The notes beneath the pieces were generated by a model that was given only the letters and a program-made list of their open reading frames with translations, had not been told where the DNA came from and ran no database searches. Source: Ruminococcaceae bacterium UBA1730 (GTDB lineage: Bacteria > Bacillota > Clostridia > Oscillospirales > Acutalibacteraceae). Taken from it: a stretch of DNA of 64,000 bases. Within the stretch, counting starts at the first letter, position 1. The number at the start of each line of letters is the position of its first letter. The stretch covers positions 1-64,000 of the forward strand of contig DCII01000062.1 of assembly GCA_002315935.1 (NCBI GenBank), given 5' to 3'. Shown here in pieces: positions 25,738-34,265 of the stretch. The position numbers were made by a program, and so were the translations under genes.

Positions 25738-25750
25738 TGACTACCAGTCA
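25738..25750. promoter_or_regulatory. TetR operator 1
   Basis: TGAC-TACCA-GTCA, an inverted repeat of four bases with a five-base spacer, lies just downstream of the -10 box of the TetR promoter. Confidence 0.7.
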
Positions 25751-25752
25751 TT

Positions 25753-25780
25753 ATTATACCCAAAAATGACCAACAGTCAA
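25753..25780 (-). promoter_or_regulatory. Promoter of the TetR-MMPL operon
   Basis: On the minus strand TTGACT (25780-25775) and a perfect TATAAT (25758-25753) are separated by 16 bases. Operator 2 covers the -35 side and operator 1 the start site. Confidence 0.7.
25767..25779. promoter_or_regulatory. TetR operator 2
   Basis: TGAC-CAACA-GTCA has the same half-sites and spacing as operator 1, with centres 29 bases apart. It overlaps the -35 box. Confidence 0.7.
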
Positions 25781-25886
25781 TATCTATAAATCAGAATTCA
25801 TAAAGTGTTAACCGTTAGGTCATAAATCGGAGTGGAAGATTATAAACAAATCCTTTCGGAATCGGAGCTTCTCAGAAATTATTCAT

Positions 25887-25919
25887 AAAAAAAGCTGCCG
25901 TGAAATAAATCACAGCAGC
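25887..25919 (-). terminator. Terminator of guaB
   Basis: On the minus strand a ten-pair stem (one G-U) lies at 25919-25894, followed by seven T. It lies 19 bases past the guaB stop. Confidence 0.9.
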
Positions 25920-25937
25920 CATAAATGTATATTGAAT

Positions 25938-27446
25938 TTATCTTCCCGGAGTAACCGTTGAGCGAAGGGTTACATCATGATAACCGCCCTCAACGATTGA
26001 GGTTGACGAAACAACGGTAAGCTTTGCGTTCTTCTGAAGGTCGGGGATATTGATAACGCCTACATTGCACATTGTTGACTTGACCTTATAAAGGCTCTTG
26101 GCAACATTGTCGCTGAGCGAACCGGCATAGGTTACATATGAATCAACGCCCTCTTCAAAGCTCAGCTTTGCCTTGCCGCCGAGGTCATATCTCTGCCAGT
26201 TGCGTGCTCTGTTTGAGCCTTCGCCCCAGTATTCCTTAACATAAACGCCGTTGACCATGAGTTTATTTGTCGGGCTTTCGTCAAATCTTGCGAAATATCT
26301 GCCGAGCATGAGGAAATCAGCACCCATTGCAAGAGCAAGGGTCATATGATAATCATGAACAATACCGCCATCGGAGCAAATAGGAACATAGATGCCTGTT
26401 TCCTTGAAATATTCATCTCTTGCGGCCGCAACCTCAATAAGAGCTGTTGCCTGACCTCTGCCGATGCCCTTTGTTTCTCTTGTGATGCAGATTGAACCGC
26501 CGCCGATGCCGACCTTAACGAAGTCTGCTCCTGCCTTTGCGAGGAAGAGGAAACCCTCTCTGTCAACAACATTGCCTGCACCGACCTTTACCTTATCGCC
26601 GTATTTCTCACGGATGAAAGCAAGCGTCTGCTCCTGCCATACAGTATATCCCTCTGATGAATCAATGCAGAGTACATCTGCACCTGCTTCAACAAGAGCG
26701 GGTACTCTCTTTTCATAGTCAAGTGTGTTGATACCTGCACCGACAACATAGCTCTTGTTAGCATCAAGAAGCTCCTGGGGATTTTCCTTATGCTGTGAAT
26801 AGTCTTTTCTGAAAACAAAATAAAGAAGATTACCGTTCTTATCAACGATAGGAAGTGAATTGAGCTTATTTTCCCAGATAATGTCATTTGCTTCCTTGAG
26901 AGAAGTTTCCGCAGGTGCTGTGATAAGGTCTTTGAGAGGAGTCATGAATTCGCTGACGGGAGTGTCTTCTGACATTCTGCTTACTCTGTAATCTCTGCCT
27001 GTAACGATGCCGAGAAGCTTTCCGTTTGACTTGCCGTTTTCCGTAACAGCCATAGTGCTGTGACCCATTTCTTCAAAAAGAGCAAGCACATCGGCAAGAG
27101 TTGAATCCGGCTTGAGGTTTGAATCACTTACAACAAATCCGGCTTTATAATTTTTGACCTTTGCAACCATAGCGGCTTCATCTTCAATTGACTGTGAGCC
27201 GTAAATGAAGGATACGCCGCCCTCCTTTGCAAGAGCAATTGCAAGGGTATCATTGGAAACCGACTGCATAATAGCAGAAACAAGAGGAATATTAAGAGTA
27301 ATCGGACTCTCCTCCTCACCTTTTCTGAATTTGCAGAGAGGTGTTTTAAGCGTTACATTTGCAGGGATACATTCTCTTGAGGTGTATCCGGGGATAAGAA
27401 GATATTCGCTGAAAGTTCTTGAGGGTTCCTGACAATAAATAGCCAT
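25938..27446 (-). CDS. guaB: IMP dehydrogenase
   Basis: Oxidises IMP to XMP, committing purines to GMP. A 502-residue TIM barrel with two inserted CBS modules (about 95-225). The catalytic loop [20 protein letters not shown] has Cys320. NAD/IMP contacts are seen in CSDGGIV and the flap region [15 protein letters not shown]. The sequence is of the longer, divergent IMPDH type common in Clostridia. A GGAGAG ribosome site precedes the ATG. It lies downstream of ppa by 23 bases. XMP is also the product of the xpt enzyme at the other end of the window. Confidence 0.95.
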   Translation of the reverse strand: MAIYCQEPSRTFSEYLLIPGYTSRECIPANVTLKTPLCKFRKGEEESPITLNIPLVSAIMQSVSNDTLAIALAKEGGVSFIYGSQSIEDEAAMVAKVKNYKAGFVVSDSNLKPDSTLADVLALFEEMGHSTMAVTENGKSNGKLLGIVTGRDYRVSRMSEDTPVSEFMTPLKDLITAPAETSLKEANDIIWENKLNSLPIVDKNGNLLYFVFRKDYSQHKENPQELLDANKSYVVGAGINTLDYEKRVPALVEAGADVLCIDSSEGYTVWQEQTLAFIREKYGDKVKVGAGNVVDREGFLFLAKAGADFVKVGIGGGSICITRETKGIGRGQATALIEVAAARDEYFKETGIYVPICSDGGIVHDYHMTLALAMGADFLMLGRYFARFDESPTNKLMVNGVYVKEYWGEGSNRARNWQRYDLGGKAKLSFEEGVDSYVTYAGSLSDNVAKSLYKVKSTMCNVGVINIPDLQKNAKLTVVSSTSIVEGGYHDVTLRSTVTPGR

Positions 27447-27469
27447 CGTTTTTCTCTCCTTAATTATAT

Positions 27470-28003
27470 TTATCTACAGAATTTAGTGACATAATTATCT
27501 ATGCAATGCTCGATTATTTCGATTGCCTTTTCTCTTCCCTGAACCTCGTCAACTACGGTTTCTTTGCCTTCGAGATTTTTATAAACCGAGAAGAAATGAG
27601 TCATTTCTTCAAAAATATGTGACGGAAGTTCGGAAATATTCTTATACATATTATAGTTAGGGTCATTGAACGGAATAGAGATGATTTTTTCATCCATTTT
27701 TCCGTTGTCCAACATGGTTATAACGCCAATCGGATAGCATCTGACGAGGGTCATTGTATCTATCTCTTCACTGCATAGAACAACAACATCAAGAGGGTCT
27801 CCGTCATCGCCGTAGGTCCTCGGAATGAAGCCGTAATTTGCAGGATAATGGGTAGATGTATAGAGAATTCTGTCAAGAATCATAACGCCTGTTTCTTTAT
27901 CAAGCTCATATTTCTTCTTGCTTCCTTTCGGTATTTCAATAACCGCAAGAAAATCCTCCGGGGTTACTCTTTTAGGGTTAACATCGTGCCAGATATTACT
28001 CAT
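27470..28003 (-). CDS. ppa: Inorganic pyrophosphatase, family I
   Basis: Hydrolyses PPi and so pulls biosynthetic reactions forward. The 177 residues carry the soluble family I signature: [14 protein letters not shown], Tyr and Arg contacts in [20 protein letters not shown] with the metal-binding D-G-D-P-L-D, and FNDPNY. Start choice: ATG 28003 with AAAGGAGACACC upstream; the frame extends farther without a ribosome site. The leader between folA and this gene holds alternative hairpins (separate entry). Confidence 0.95.
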   Translation of the reverse strand: MSNIWHDVNPKRVTPEDFLAVIEIPKGSKKKYELDKETGVMILDRILYTSTHYPANYGFIPRTYGDDGDPLDVVVLCSEEIDTMTLVRCYPIGVITMLDNGKMDEKIISIPFNDPNYNMYKNISELPSHIFEEMTHFFSVYKNLEGKETVVDEVQGREKAIEIIEHCIDNYVTKFCR

Positions 28004-28022
28004 GGTGTCTCCTTTGATATTA

Positions 28023-28087
28023 TAAAAATCAGACCGAGCGGCATAATTCTCCGCAACGGTCTGAACCGACCGCATAAAGCGGCGGTC
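28023..28087 (-). promoter_or_regulatory. Putative attenuator between folA and ppa
   Basis: On the minus strand segment A (28087-28082) pairs with B (28073-28068). B can instead pair with C (28061-28057). C pairs with D (28036-28030) to form a terminator followed by ATTTTTA. Segment A overlaps the folA stop codon. This three-way choice has the form of an attenuator. Confidence 0.5.
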
Positions 28088-28574
28088 AAATACTTTTATA
28101 TGTTGTAAATCTGAATTTTACGCCCTTGCTTTCCATTTCTTCTCCCTCTCTTGCAAGAACCCAGTCGTTATTCTCGTCAAGGTTCGGGAAGAAGCTGTCT
28201 GCGGGCTTGCTTGAATCAACCTTTGTGACATAAACCGTGTCGCAATAAGGCACAAGCTGCTCATAAACCGATGCTCCGCCGCAGACGAATACCGTGTTTG
28301 TGTCAAATCTGCGAAGCTCATCAAAAAGCTCGTCAATAGAATGAACCGCAACAACATCCGGTGCACTCCATTCCTTGTCTCTTGTGATAACAATATTTAC
28401 CCTGTCCGGCAGAGCCTTCTGACCGGGAAGCGAAAGAAAAGTCGAACGACCCATGATAACAACATTGCCCATTGTCTTCTGCTTGAAGAATTTCATATCC
28501 TCGGGAATATGAAAAAGAAGCTCGTTTGAATTACCAATGCCCCAGTTTTTATCAGCATTAACAATAGCCTTCAT
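28086..28574 (-). CDS. folA: Dihydrofolate reductase
   Basis: Reduces dihydrofolate to tetrahydrofolate, recycling the folate oxidised by thymidylate synthase. A 162-residue DHFR with NADKNWGIGNSNELLFHIPEDMKFF at the N-terminus (the catalytic acid is the Glu of PED), VIMGRSTFLSLP, and the NADPH loop VCGGASVYEQLV. It lies 15 bases downstream of thyA, the standard functional pair. Its stop codon falls within the hairpin region before ppa. Confidence 0.96.
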   Translation of the reverse strand: MKAIVNADKNWGIGNSNELLFHIPEDMKFFKQKTMGNVVIMGRSTFLSLPGQKALPDRVNIVITRDKEWSAPDVVAVHSIDELFDELRRFDTNTVFVCGGASVYEQLVPYCDTVYVTKVDSSKPADSFFPNLDENNDWVLAREGEEMESKGVKFRFTTYKSI

Positions 28575-28589
28575 ATCGCTTTTCCTTTC

Positions 28590-29420
28590 TTAAATCGCAA
28601 CGGGAATTTTTGCATTGAACTCGTGGAATTTATAGTTTTCAAGCCTGAAGCTGTCTTTAGTGAAATCATAGAAATTATTGATACTCTTATCCATATAAAA
28701 ATCGGGAGCATCAAAAGGAGTTTTTTCGATAAGCTCCTGAACTATCGGAACATGGCGGTCATAGATATGAGCATCAGCGATAACATGAACGAATTCGCCC
28801 GGCTCAAGTCCGCTGACCTGAGCAAACATACAGGTCAAAGCCGAATACTGTGCAACATTCCAGATATTTGCCGCAAGCATATCCTGCGAACGCTGATTTA
28901 GAATAGCGTTGAGCTTGTTGCCGGTCACATTGAAGGTCATGCTATATGCACATGGATAAAGAGCCATTTCGCTCAAATCCTGATGAACATATATATTCGT
29001 CATAATTCTGCGGCTTGCAGGATTGTTTTTAAGGTCATAGAGAACACGGTCAACCTGATCCATATCGCCCTCTTTATAATGATGCTTTACTCCGAGCTGA
29101 TAACCGTAGGCCTTGCCGATAGAGCCGTATTCATCTGCCCATGAATCCCAGACATGGCTTCCGAGGTCTTTTATGTTGTTGGATTTTTTCTGCCATATCC
29201 AGAGAATCTCATCAACAGCACTCTTGAGGAAGGTTTTTCTTAAAGTGAGAATCGGAAATTCCTTGCTTAAATCATATCTGTTGACAACGCAGAATTTCTT
29301 GATTGTGTGAGCCGGTGTGCCGTCTTCCCATCTGGGTCTGACTTCACGGTCGGTATCCCAGATACCGTTCTGAAGAATATCATTGCAGGTGTCGATAAAC
29401 ACTTTGTCAGCGAAGCTCAT
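28590..29420 (-). CDS. thyA: Thymidylate synthase
   Basis: Makes dTMP from dUMP using methylene-tetrahydrofolate. A 276-residue ThyA with the active-site cysteine in ALYPCAYSMTFNV, followed by QRSQDMLAANIWNVAQY and HVIADAHIYDRH. The C-terminus ends in KIPVAI, the family's closing element. Start choice: ATG 29420 after GGAGG, overlapping the upstream kinase stop by four bases. It is followed directly by folA. Confidence 0.96.
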   Translation of the reverse strand: MSFADKVFIDTCNDILQNGIWDTDREVRPRWEDGTPAHTIKKFCVVNRYDLSKEFPILTLRKTFLKSAVDEILWIWQKKSNNIKDLGSHVWDSWADEYGSIGKAYGYQLGVKHHYKEGDMDQVDRVLYDLKNNPASRRIMTNIYVHQDLSEMALYPCAYSMTFNVTGNKLNAILNQRSQDMLAANIWNVAQYSALTCMFAQVSGLEPGEFVHVIADAHIYDRHVPIVQELIEKTPFDAPDFYMDKSINNFYDFTKDSFRLENYKFHEFNAKIPVAI

Positions 29421-30259
29421 ATGTTTTCCTCCAGACATTTGATATAATCCCTGAGACCATGCTCGAAATCAACCCCGAGCCTTGTGTCCGTTCCGGCTTC
29501 GTAGGTTCTGCGGATTGCGGAGCAGACAAATCCGAGAGCAATTTCCGCACTCTTGAAAATATTAATACCATTCATATATGCACCGAAAAGAGCGGATGCA
29601 AATAAATCACCTGTTCCGTAATAGATGCCGTCATATTTTTCGGTGAAATAATATTCTGTTTTATCATTATATCTTACAGCACATCCTATTTCATTTTCTG
29701 AAAAGGAAACACCCGTAAGCACAACCATTTCAGCTCCGATTGAGGAAAGACCCGAAAGAAGCTTTTCGATATATTCCTTGCCTGCATGAAGGTTACATTC
29801 CGAACCTGTCAGAAATGCCGCTTCCGTTATATTCGGAACAAGAATATCGGCTTTTCCGCAAAGAGCCTTCATTTCCTGAGCAAAACCGGGCTTGAAGGTT
29901 TTATACATTTCTCCGCCGTCTGCCATTGCAGGGTCAACAAGAACAACCGTTTCTTTCCTGCGGAACATATCAATAAAATTCATAACGATTTCAATCTGCT
30001 CCGTTGAGCCGAGAAAGCCGCTGTAAATCCCGTCAAATTCAATTCCGAGGTTTTTCCAATGGGAAGCATATGAAGGCATATCAGCCGTTAAATCACGGTA
30101 TGTGAAGCCCTCGATATTGCCGGTGTGAGTTGAAAGCACGGCAGTCGGAAACGCCGCAGCTTCAATACCCGATGCAGAAATCACGGGAAGAGCCGCAGTA
30201 AGCGAGCATTTACCTATTCCCGATATATCGTGAATTGCCGCAATGCGTTTCTGTTTCAC
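29417..30259 (-). CDS. Pyridoxal/pyridoxamine kinase
   Basis: PfkB/ribokinase-like B6-salvage kinase of 280 residues, of the PdxK/PdxY type. Characteristic stretches are AAIHDISGIGKCSL at the N-terminus, PTAVLSTHTG, the conserved DPAMAD, VPNITEAAFLTG, and the ATP/anion-hole motif YGTGDLFASALFGA with the catalytic Asp. It has a GTG start (30259) with a weak AAGG ribosome site. It is first gene of the kinase-thyA-folA unit. Linkage of B6 salvage to folate genes is sensible because serine hydroxymethyltransferase needs PLP, but that link is inference. Confidence 0.9.
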   Translation of the reverse strand: MKQKRIAAIHDISGIGKCSLTAALPVISASGIEAAAFPTAVLSTHTGNIEGFTYRDLTADMPSYASHWKNLGIEFDGIYSGFLGSTEQIEIVMNFIDMFRRKETVVLVDPAMADGGEMYKTFKPGFAQEMKALCGKADILVPNITEAAFLTGSECNLHAGKEYIEKLLSGLSSIGAEMVVLTGVSFSENEIGCAVRYNDKTEYYFTEKYDGIYYGTGDLFASALFGAYMNGINIFKSAEIALGFVCSAIRRTYEAGTDTRLGVDFEHGLRDYIKCLEENI

Positions 30260-30295
30260 AAAGATTACTGCCTTTCGGATAAATTATTTTAATAT

Positions 30296-30324
30296 ATTAT
30301 ACTATCACAGCCTGGTTTTTTCAA
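30296..30324 (-). promoter_or_regulatory. Promoter of the pdxK-like-thyA-folA unit
   Basis: On the minus strand TTGAAA (30324-30319) and a perfect TATAAT (30301-30296) are separated by 17 bases, about 37 bases before the GTG start. Confidence 0.75.
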
Positions 30325-30402
30325 CCATAAAAATTTTTTCAGAAAAAACACCGATAAAAGGTTACAATTACAAATTATTTTGTGCATAACACTAAAAACC
30401 GC

Positions 30403-30431
30403 TTTACATATTCGGAATTTGATGATATTAT
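30403..30431 (+). promoter_or_regulatory. Promoter of ceramidase-fold gene 1
   Basis: TTTACA (30403-30408) and TATTAT (30426-30431) are separated by 17 bases. GGAG lies before the ATG at 30476. Confidence 0.65.
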
Positions 30432-30475
30432 AATTAAAATGCCGAATGGCAAAATTGAAACATAGGAGAATAGCA

Positions 30476-32275
30476 ATGAAAAAGAAAGTCAAAAAGCTCG
30501 CAAGCGTAATCCTTGCACTTGCAATCATTCTTTCGTCAACAACAATCATTACCGCTTCCGCAGGAACTTCGCCGATTGCAAGAGTCGGTATTTCAGCACT
30601 CGGCGGAATAGTCAAGGGTGTTATCGGCGGTCTTAACGCATTGATTCCCGACAACAAGAATTTCGGCAAGGTTTCTGAGCATTCAACCGAAAATTTTTAC
30701 AGCGGAACCGATGATTTCAAATCATCAGCTGATGATAATGCAAAATGGAAGCTCGGTTACTGCAAAAACTCTCTTATTCCCGAAGATGTTCTCGAAGGCG
30801 AATATTATCTCGGCGGATTCATGTCCGGTCAGAACGGAATGAAAAACAAGGTTGAAGAGGTTGTCGGCGGCATGGATGTCCGTGCAATCGCTCTTGACGA
30901 CAGCTCAGACAGAGGTGTTACTGTTTTTGCAAACATTGACTGTATCGGTCTTTCAAACGGCGATATAAAAGCTATCAGAGAGCTTGTTGCAAAAAAGCTT
31001 CCGAATGTTAAATTCACATCAATCAACATTTCCTCAACTCATTGCCACAGCTGTATTGATACACAGGGACTTTGGACCAATCTTTTCCCGAAGCTTCTCA
31101 AGAATCTTGCAAAATCATATGTTCGTGCTGATATGGAAAGAGGTGTCAACACGGAATATATCGAAGGATTCTTCTATGAAGCAGTTTCTAACGCAATCAT
31201 CAGTGCCGCAACAAATATGAAAGAGGGTACTCTCAAGGTTGCAAAGAAGGAGCTTAACAGCGGTTATTTCAACAACAAAAACAGAAAGTCAGCTTCTGCT
31301 CTTATCACAGAAATGACAAGGCTCACATTCATCCCCGATGATGAAACAATCAGACCCACAATGCTTGTCAATGTTGCAGGTCACCCCGATGTTACAGGTC
31401 TTGCAGTTGATAAGGTTGACAACGGAAGACAGCTTTCCGGCGACTATGTAACCTATATGCAGGAAACCGTTGAAGAAGGCGGCTACAACTTCATGTTCAT
31501 TCAGGGACCGATTGCAGGTATCTACATGGGCAGAGGTCTTACAAATGATGATGTTGACACCAATCCCGACAGACGCTATATGCAGTCAGTCAGATACGGC
31601 GCTGAGCTTGGCAAAATCGCTCTTTATCTCACCAACACTGTTGATGAAATCGAAGCGGATTATCAGAATAATCATCCCGAAGACTGGGCAGCTCTTCAGG
31701 CAGACATCAAGAACCATAATGACAAGGTTGCCGCAGGAAAATCTTCGGAAAGCAGCTATACTCTTTGGTATAAAGACTGGACACCCACAACCGAAACAGT
31801 TGTTTCACCTGTTCTCAACATAAGGCTTAAGGAAGTCAAGGTTGAAGTCACCAATCCTCTTATTCTCCTTGTAGGCAAACTCAATCTTGCAAACTATGCA
31901 GTATGCAAAGACGGCCTTAAGTATTATATCTTCGTTGAAATCGGTTATTGCGAAATCGGAAATCTTAAATTTGTCATGATGCCCGGTGAAATCTGCCAGG
32001 ACCTCGTTGCAGGCGGAACATCACTCACAGCTGAAGGCTCTTTCTCAGGCAAGGATTTCGGTCTTCCCAGCATCTATGAAATCTTCGGAGAAGACACAGT
32101 ATGCTTCGGACTTATGAATGATGCAATCGGTTATGTCGTCCCCGACAACGACTACACCTCCGGACTTGTTGACGAGCATTATCATGAGCTTCTTTCGCTC
32201 GGCAAAACAGAAGCTTCCTCAATCATGCAGGGCTTTGTTGAGCTTCATGAATCTCTCAAAAGACAGCCGTCATAA
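30476..32275 (+). CDS. Secreted neutral-ceramidase-fold protein 1
   Basis: A 599-residue exported protein. A signal peptide (about 1-31) is followed by a short amphipathic Gly/Ile-rich helix (ARVGISALGGIVKGVIGGL). The body matches the neutral/alkaline ceramidase N-terminal domain. Likely zinc ligands are preserved: H189 and H191 in THCHS, His in VAGHPDV, Glu505 in MPGE and Tyr553 in NDAIGY; the SGDY block is also present. The usual nucleophile motif N-x-G-[DN]-[VL]-S-P-N is replaced by GPIAGIYM near 344-351, with no Ser. It is therefore either a divergent zinc hydrolase or inactive as a ceramidase. A MITE-like repeat begins at its stop codon. Confidence 0.8.
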   Translation: MKKKVKKLASVILALAIILSSTTIITASAGTSPIARVGISALGGIVKGVIGGLNALIPDNKNFGKVSEHSTENFYSGTDDFKSSADDNAKWKLGYCKNSLIPEDVLEGEYYLGGFMSGQNGMKNKVEEVVGGMDVRAIALDDSSDRGVTVFANIDCIGLSNGDIKAIRELVAKKLPNVKFTSINISSTHCHSCIDTQGLWTNLFPKLLKNLAKSYVRADMERGVNTEYIEGFFYEAVSNAIISAATNMKEGTLKVAKKELNSGYFNNKNRKSASALITEMTRLTFIPDDETIRPTMLVNVAGHPDVTGLAVDKVDNGRQLSGDYVTYMQETVEEGGYNFMFIQGPIAGIYMGRGLTNDDVDTNPDRRYMQSVRYGAELGKIALYLTNTVDEIEADYQNNHPEDWAALQADIKNHNDKVAAGKSSESSYTLWYKDWTPTTETVVSPVLNIRLKEVKVEVTNPLILLVGKLNLANYAVCKDGLKYYIFVEIGYCEIGNLKFVMMPGEICQDLVAGGTSLTAEGSFSGKDFGLPSIYEIFGEDTVCFGLMNDAIGYVVPDNDYTSGLVDEHYHELLSLGKTEASSIMQGFVELHESLKRQPS

Positions 32276-32409
32276 TTAGGGAAACGCCGAATAAATGCGT
32301 CATCGCATCTTTTCGCTCTGTTTTGGCGTGAAATGTGTTACAAAACCTTGGGAAACGCCGAAAACATACTCGAAAATCTCGCTTGCCGATTTAATCGGCG
32401 TTTCCTTAA
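32276..32409. mobile_element. MITE-like palindromic repeat, copy A
   Basis: The 15-base ends TTAGGGAAACGCCGA and TCGGCGTTTCCTTAA are inverted repeats with one mismatch. The first 74 bases match copy B at 48209-48302 in the opposite orientation, about nine bases in ten by eye. A second, nested pair of the same ends lies at 32350-32361 and 32395-32406. It starts one base after the stop codon of the preceding gene and encodes no protein. Confidence 0.7.
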
Positions 32410-32416
32410 ATTTTTT

Positions 32417-32446
32417 GCAGGTCAGCTTCGGTTGACCTGCTTTTTT
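32417..32446 (+). terminator. Strong terminator
   Basis: A ten-pair stem (32417-32426 with 32431-32440) is capped by TTCG and followed by six T. It closes the ceramidase-fold 1 unit after the repeat. Confidence 0.92.
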
Positions 32447-32467
32447 ATAATGTTTTAAATAATATTC

Positions 32468-32496
32468 TTGTAATCACTTCCATGATATGTTATAAT
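32468..32496 (+). promoter_or_regulatory. Promoter of the aldo/keto reductase operon
   Basis: TTGTAA (32468-32473) and a perfect TATAAT (32491-32496) are separated by 17 bases. An AGGTGAT ribosome site follows close to the ATG at 32527. Confidence 0.7.
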
Positions 32497-32526
32497 GACA
32501 AAAATGTCTTGAAATAAGGTGATGTA

Positions 32527-33639
32527 ATGCAATACCGTAATTTCGGAAAAACCGGTGAAAAGGTTTCTGCTCTCGGCTTCGGATGCATGAGATTTCCTGT
32601 TATTGACGGCAACGATAAGGAAATCAACGAGGCTGAAGCTATAAAGCTAATCAGAACTGCCGTTGACAGCGGCGTTAACTATGTTGACACAGCGTATTTC
32701 TATCACGGCGGTAACAGTGAAATTGTTGTCGGCAAAGCTCTGAAGGACGGTTACCGTGAAAAGGTTATGCTTGCAACGAAGCTTCCTGTCGGTCATGTTA
32801 AATGCGAAGAGGATGTTGAAATATTATTCAACGACCAGCTCCGCAAGCTTCAGACTGACCATATTGATTTTTATCTGCTTCATGCAATCAATGCAGATTC
32901 ATGGAAAAACAAGGTTCTAAAGTTTGATATTCTTCCGAAGCTTGAAAAGCTTAAGGCAGAAGGAAAAATCAGACATATCGGTTTCTCCTTCCACGATGAT
33001 TTGTGGGCGTTCAAAATGATTCTTGACGGCTACGACAGGTTTGAATTCTGCCAGATACAGCTGAACTATCTCAACACGGATTATCAGGCAGGAATCGAAG
33101 GACTTGAATATGCCGCTTCAAAAGGTCTGGGAGTTATCATTATGGAACCGCTTCTCGGCGGAAAGCTCGCAGTTCCGCCCGAATCATTTGCTAATTTGCT
33201 TCCGAAGGACAGGCATCCTGTTGAAATTGCCTTTGATTATCTTTGGAGCAGACCCGAGGTTTCGCTTCTTTTAAGCGGAATGGGCTCAATGCAGATGGTT
33301 GAAGATAACATAAAATATGCTTCGAGATGCTCAATCGGCATGATGAGCGATGAAGAAATCGCAGTTCTTGCCGATGCAAAAAAGGAATATGACAAGCTTA
33401 CGGTTATCCCATGCACGGGTTGCCAATACTGTATGCCCTGCCCGGCAGGAGTTCTTATTCCGAAGGTGTTCTCCGCTTTCAATCTTATCGCTGACGGCGG
33501 CAGAAGACAGATAAAGGAAGTTTTTCCGAATATTGAAGATGTTGCAGGACTATGCAAAGAATGCGGAAGCTGCATGAAGAAATGTCCGCAACAGATTAAT
33601 ATAATCGAAATGCTCAAAATAGTAAAAGATAATTTTTAA
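32527..33639 (+). CDS. Aldo/keto reductase with C-terminal ferredoxin domain
   Basis: A 370-residue oxidoreductase. The N-terminal 280 residues form an AKR barrel (FGFGCMRFP-like start, active-site region NYVDTAYFYHGG, catalytic Lys in ATKLP, His in YLLHAI). The C-terminus adds a 4Fe-4S module with cysteine groups C-x2-C-x2-C-x2-C (CTGCQYCMPC) and C-x2-C-x2-C-x3-C (CKECGSCMKKC). This architecture is common in anaerobes and links NAD(P)H or ferredoxin electrons to carbonyl reduction. Substrate unknown. It is first gene of a five-gene unit ending with the FtsW/RodA protein. Confidence 0.92.
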   Translation: MQYRNFGKTGEKVSALGFGCMRFPVIDGNDKEINEAEAIKLIRTAVDSGVNYVDTAYFYHGGNSEIVVGKALKDGYREKVMLATKLPVGHVKCEEDVEILFNDQLRKLQTDHIDFYLLHAINADSWKNKVLKFDILPKLEKLKAEGKIRHIGFSFHDDLWAFKMILDGYDRFEFCQIQLNYLNTDYQAGIEGLEYAASKGLGVIIMEPLLGGKLAVPPESFANLLPKDRHPVEIAFDYLWSRPEVSLLLSGMGSMQMVEDNIKYASRCSIGMMSDEEIAVLADAKKEYDKLTVIPCTGCQYCMPCPAGVLIPKVFSAFNLIADGGRRQIKEVFPNIEDVAGLCKECGSCMKKCPQQINIIEMLKIVKDNF

Positions 33640-33651
33640 GAGGTGCTGAAA

Positions 33652-34263
33652 ATGAAAATTCTTTTCCAGGGTGATTCAATCACAGACGCAGGCAGAGACC
33701 GTTCCGACCCCCATAACCTCGGCTCAGGCTATCCCCTTTATGCCGCAGAATTCATCAAAAAAGATTTCCCCGATATTGATTTCGAATTCATTGACCTCGG
33801 AATCAGCGGAAATCAGACAAAAGACCTTGTTGATAGACTTCAGGCTGATTTCATCGACATCAATCCCGACATAGTTTCAATTCACATCGGTGTCAACGAT
33901 ACATGGCATCATGCCGATGACAGAAGCTGGATTCCCAATGAAATTTTCGAAGAGAGATACCGCAAGGTTCTTTCCGAAATCAAAGAAAAATCAAATGCAA
34001 AAATTCTCATGATTGAGCAGTTTCTTCTCTCTGTTCCCGACAAGGAATTTTTCCGAGAAGACCTCAACGGCAAGATTGATGTTACACGAAAGCTTGCAAG
34101 AGAATTTGCAGATTATTATATCCCTCTTGACGGACTCCTTGCTCAGGCTTGCATTGATAATGAGCCTACACATTGGTCAGATGACGGCGTTCATCCCAAC
34201 AAGAACGGTGCTGAATTCATCGGCAGAATTTATGCCGATGCAATAAAGAAAATGATTGGCTGA
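33652..34263 (+). CDS. SGNH/GDSL-family hydrolase
   Basis: A 203-residue esterase-type hydrolase without a signal peptide, so it acts in the cytoplasm. The catalytic blocks are complete: block I FQGDSITDAG with the Ser, block II Gly in DLGISGN, block III Asn in IGVNDTWH, and block V D-G-V-H with the Asp and His pair. Start choice: ATG 33652 with AGAGGTG upstream; a GTG nine bases earlier overlaps that site. It lies between the reductase and the EIIC gene with gaps of 12 and 2 bases. Likely removes acyl or acetyl groups from an imported sugar or lipid. Confidence 0.9.
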   Translation: MKILFQGDSITDAGRDRSDPHNLGSGYPLYAAEFIKKDFPDIDFEFIDLGISGNQTKDLVDRLQADFIDINPDIVSIHIGVNDTWHHADDRSWIPNEIFEERYRKVLSEIKEKSNAKILMIEQFLLSVPDKEFFREDLNGKIDVTRKLAREFADYYIPLDGLLAQACIDNEPTHWSDDGVHPNKNGAEFIGRIYADAIKKMIG

Positions 34264-34265
34264 TT

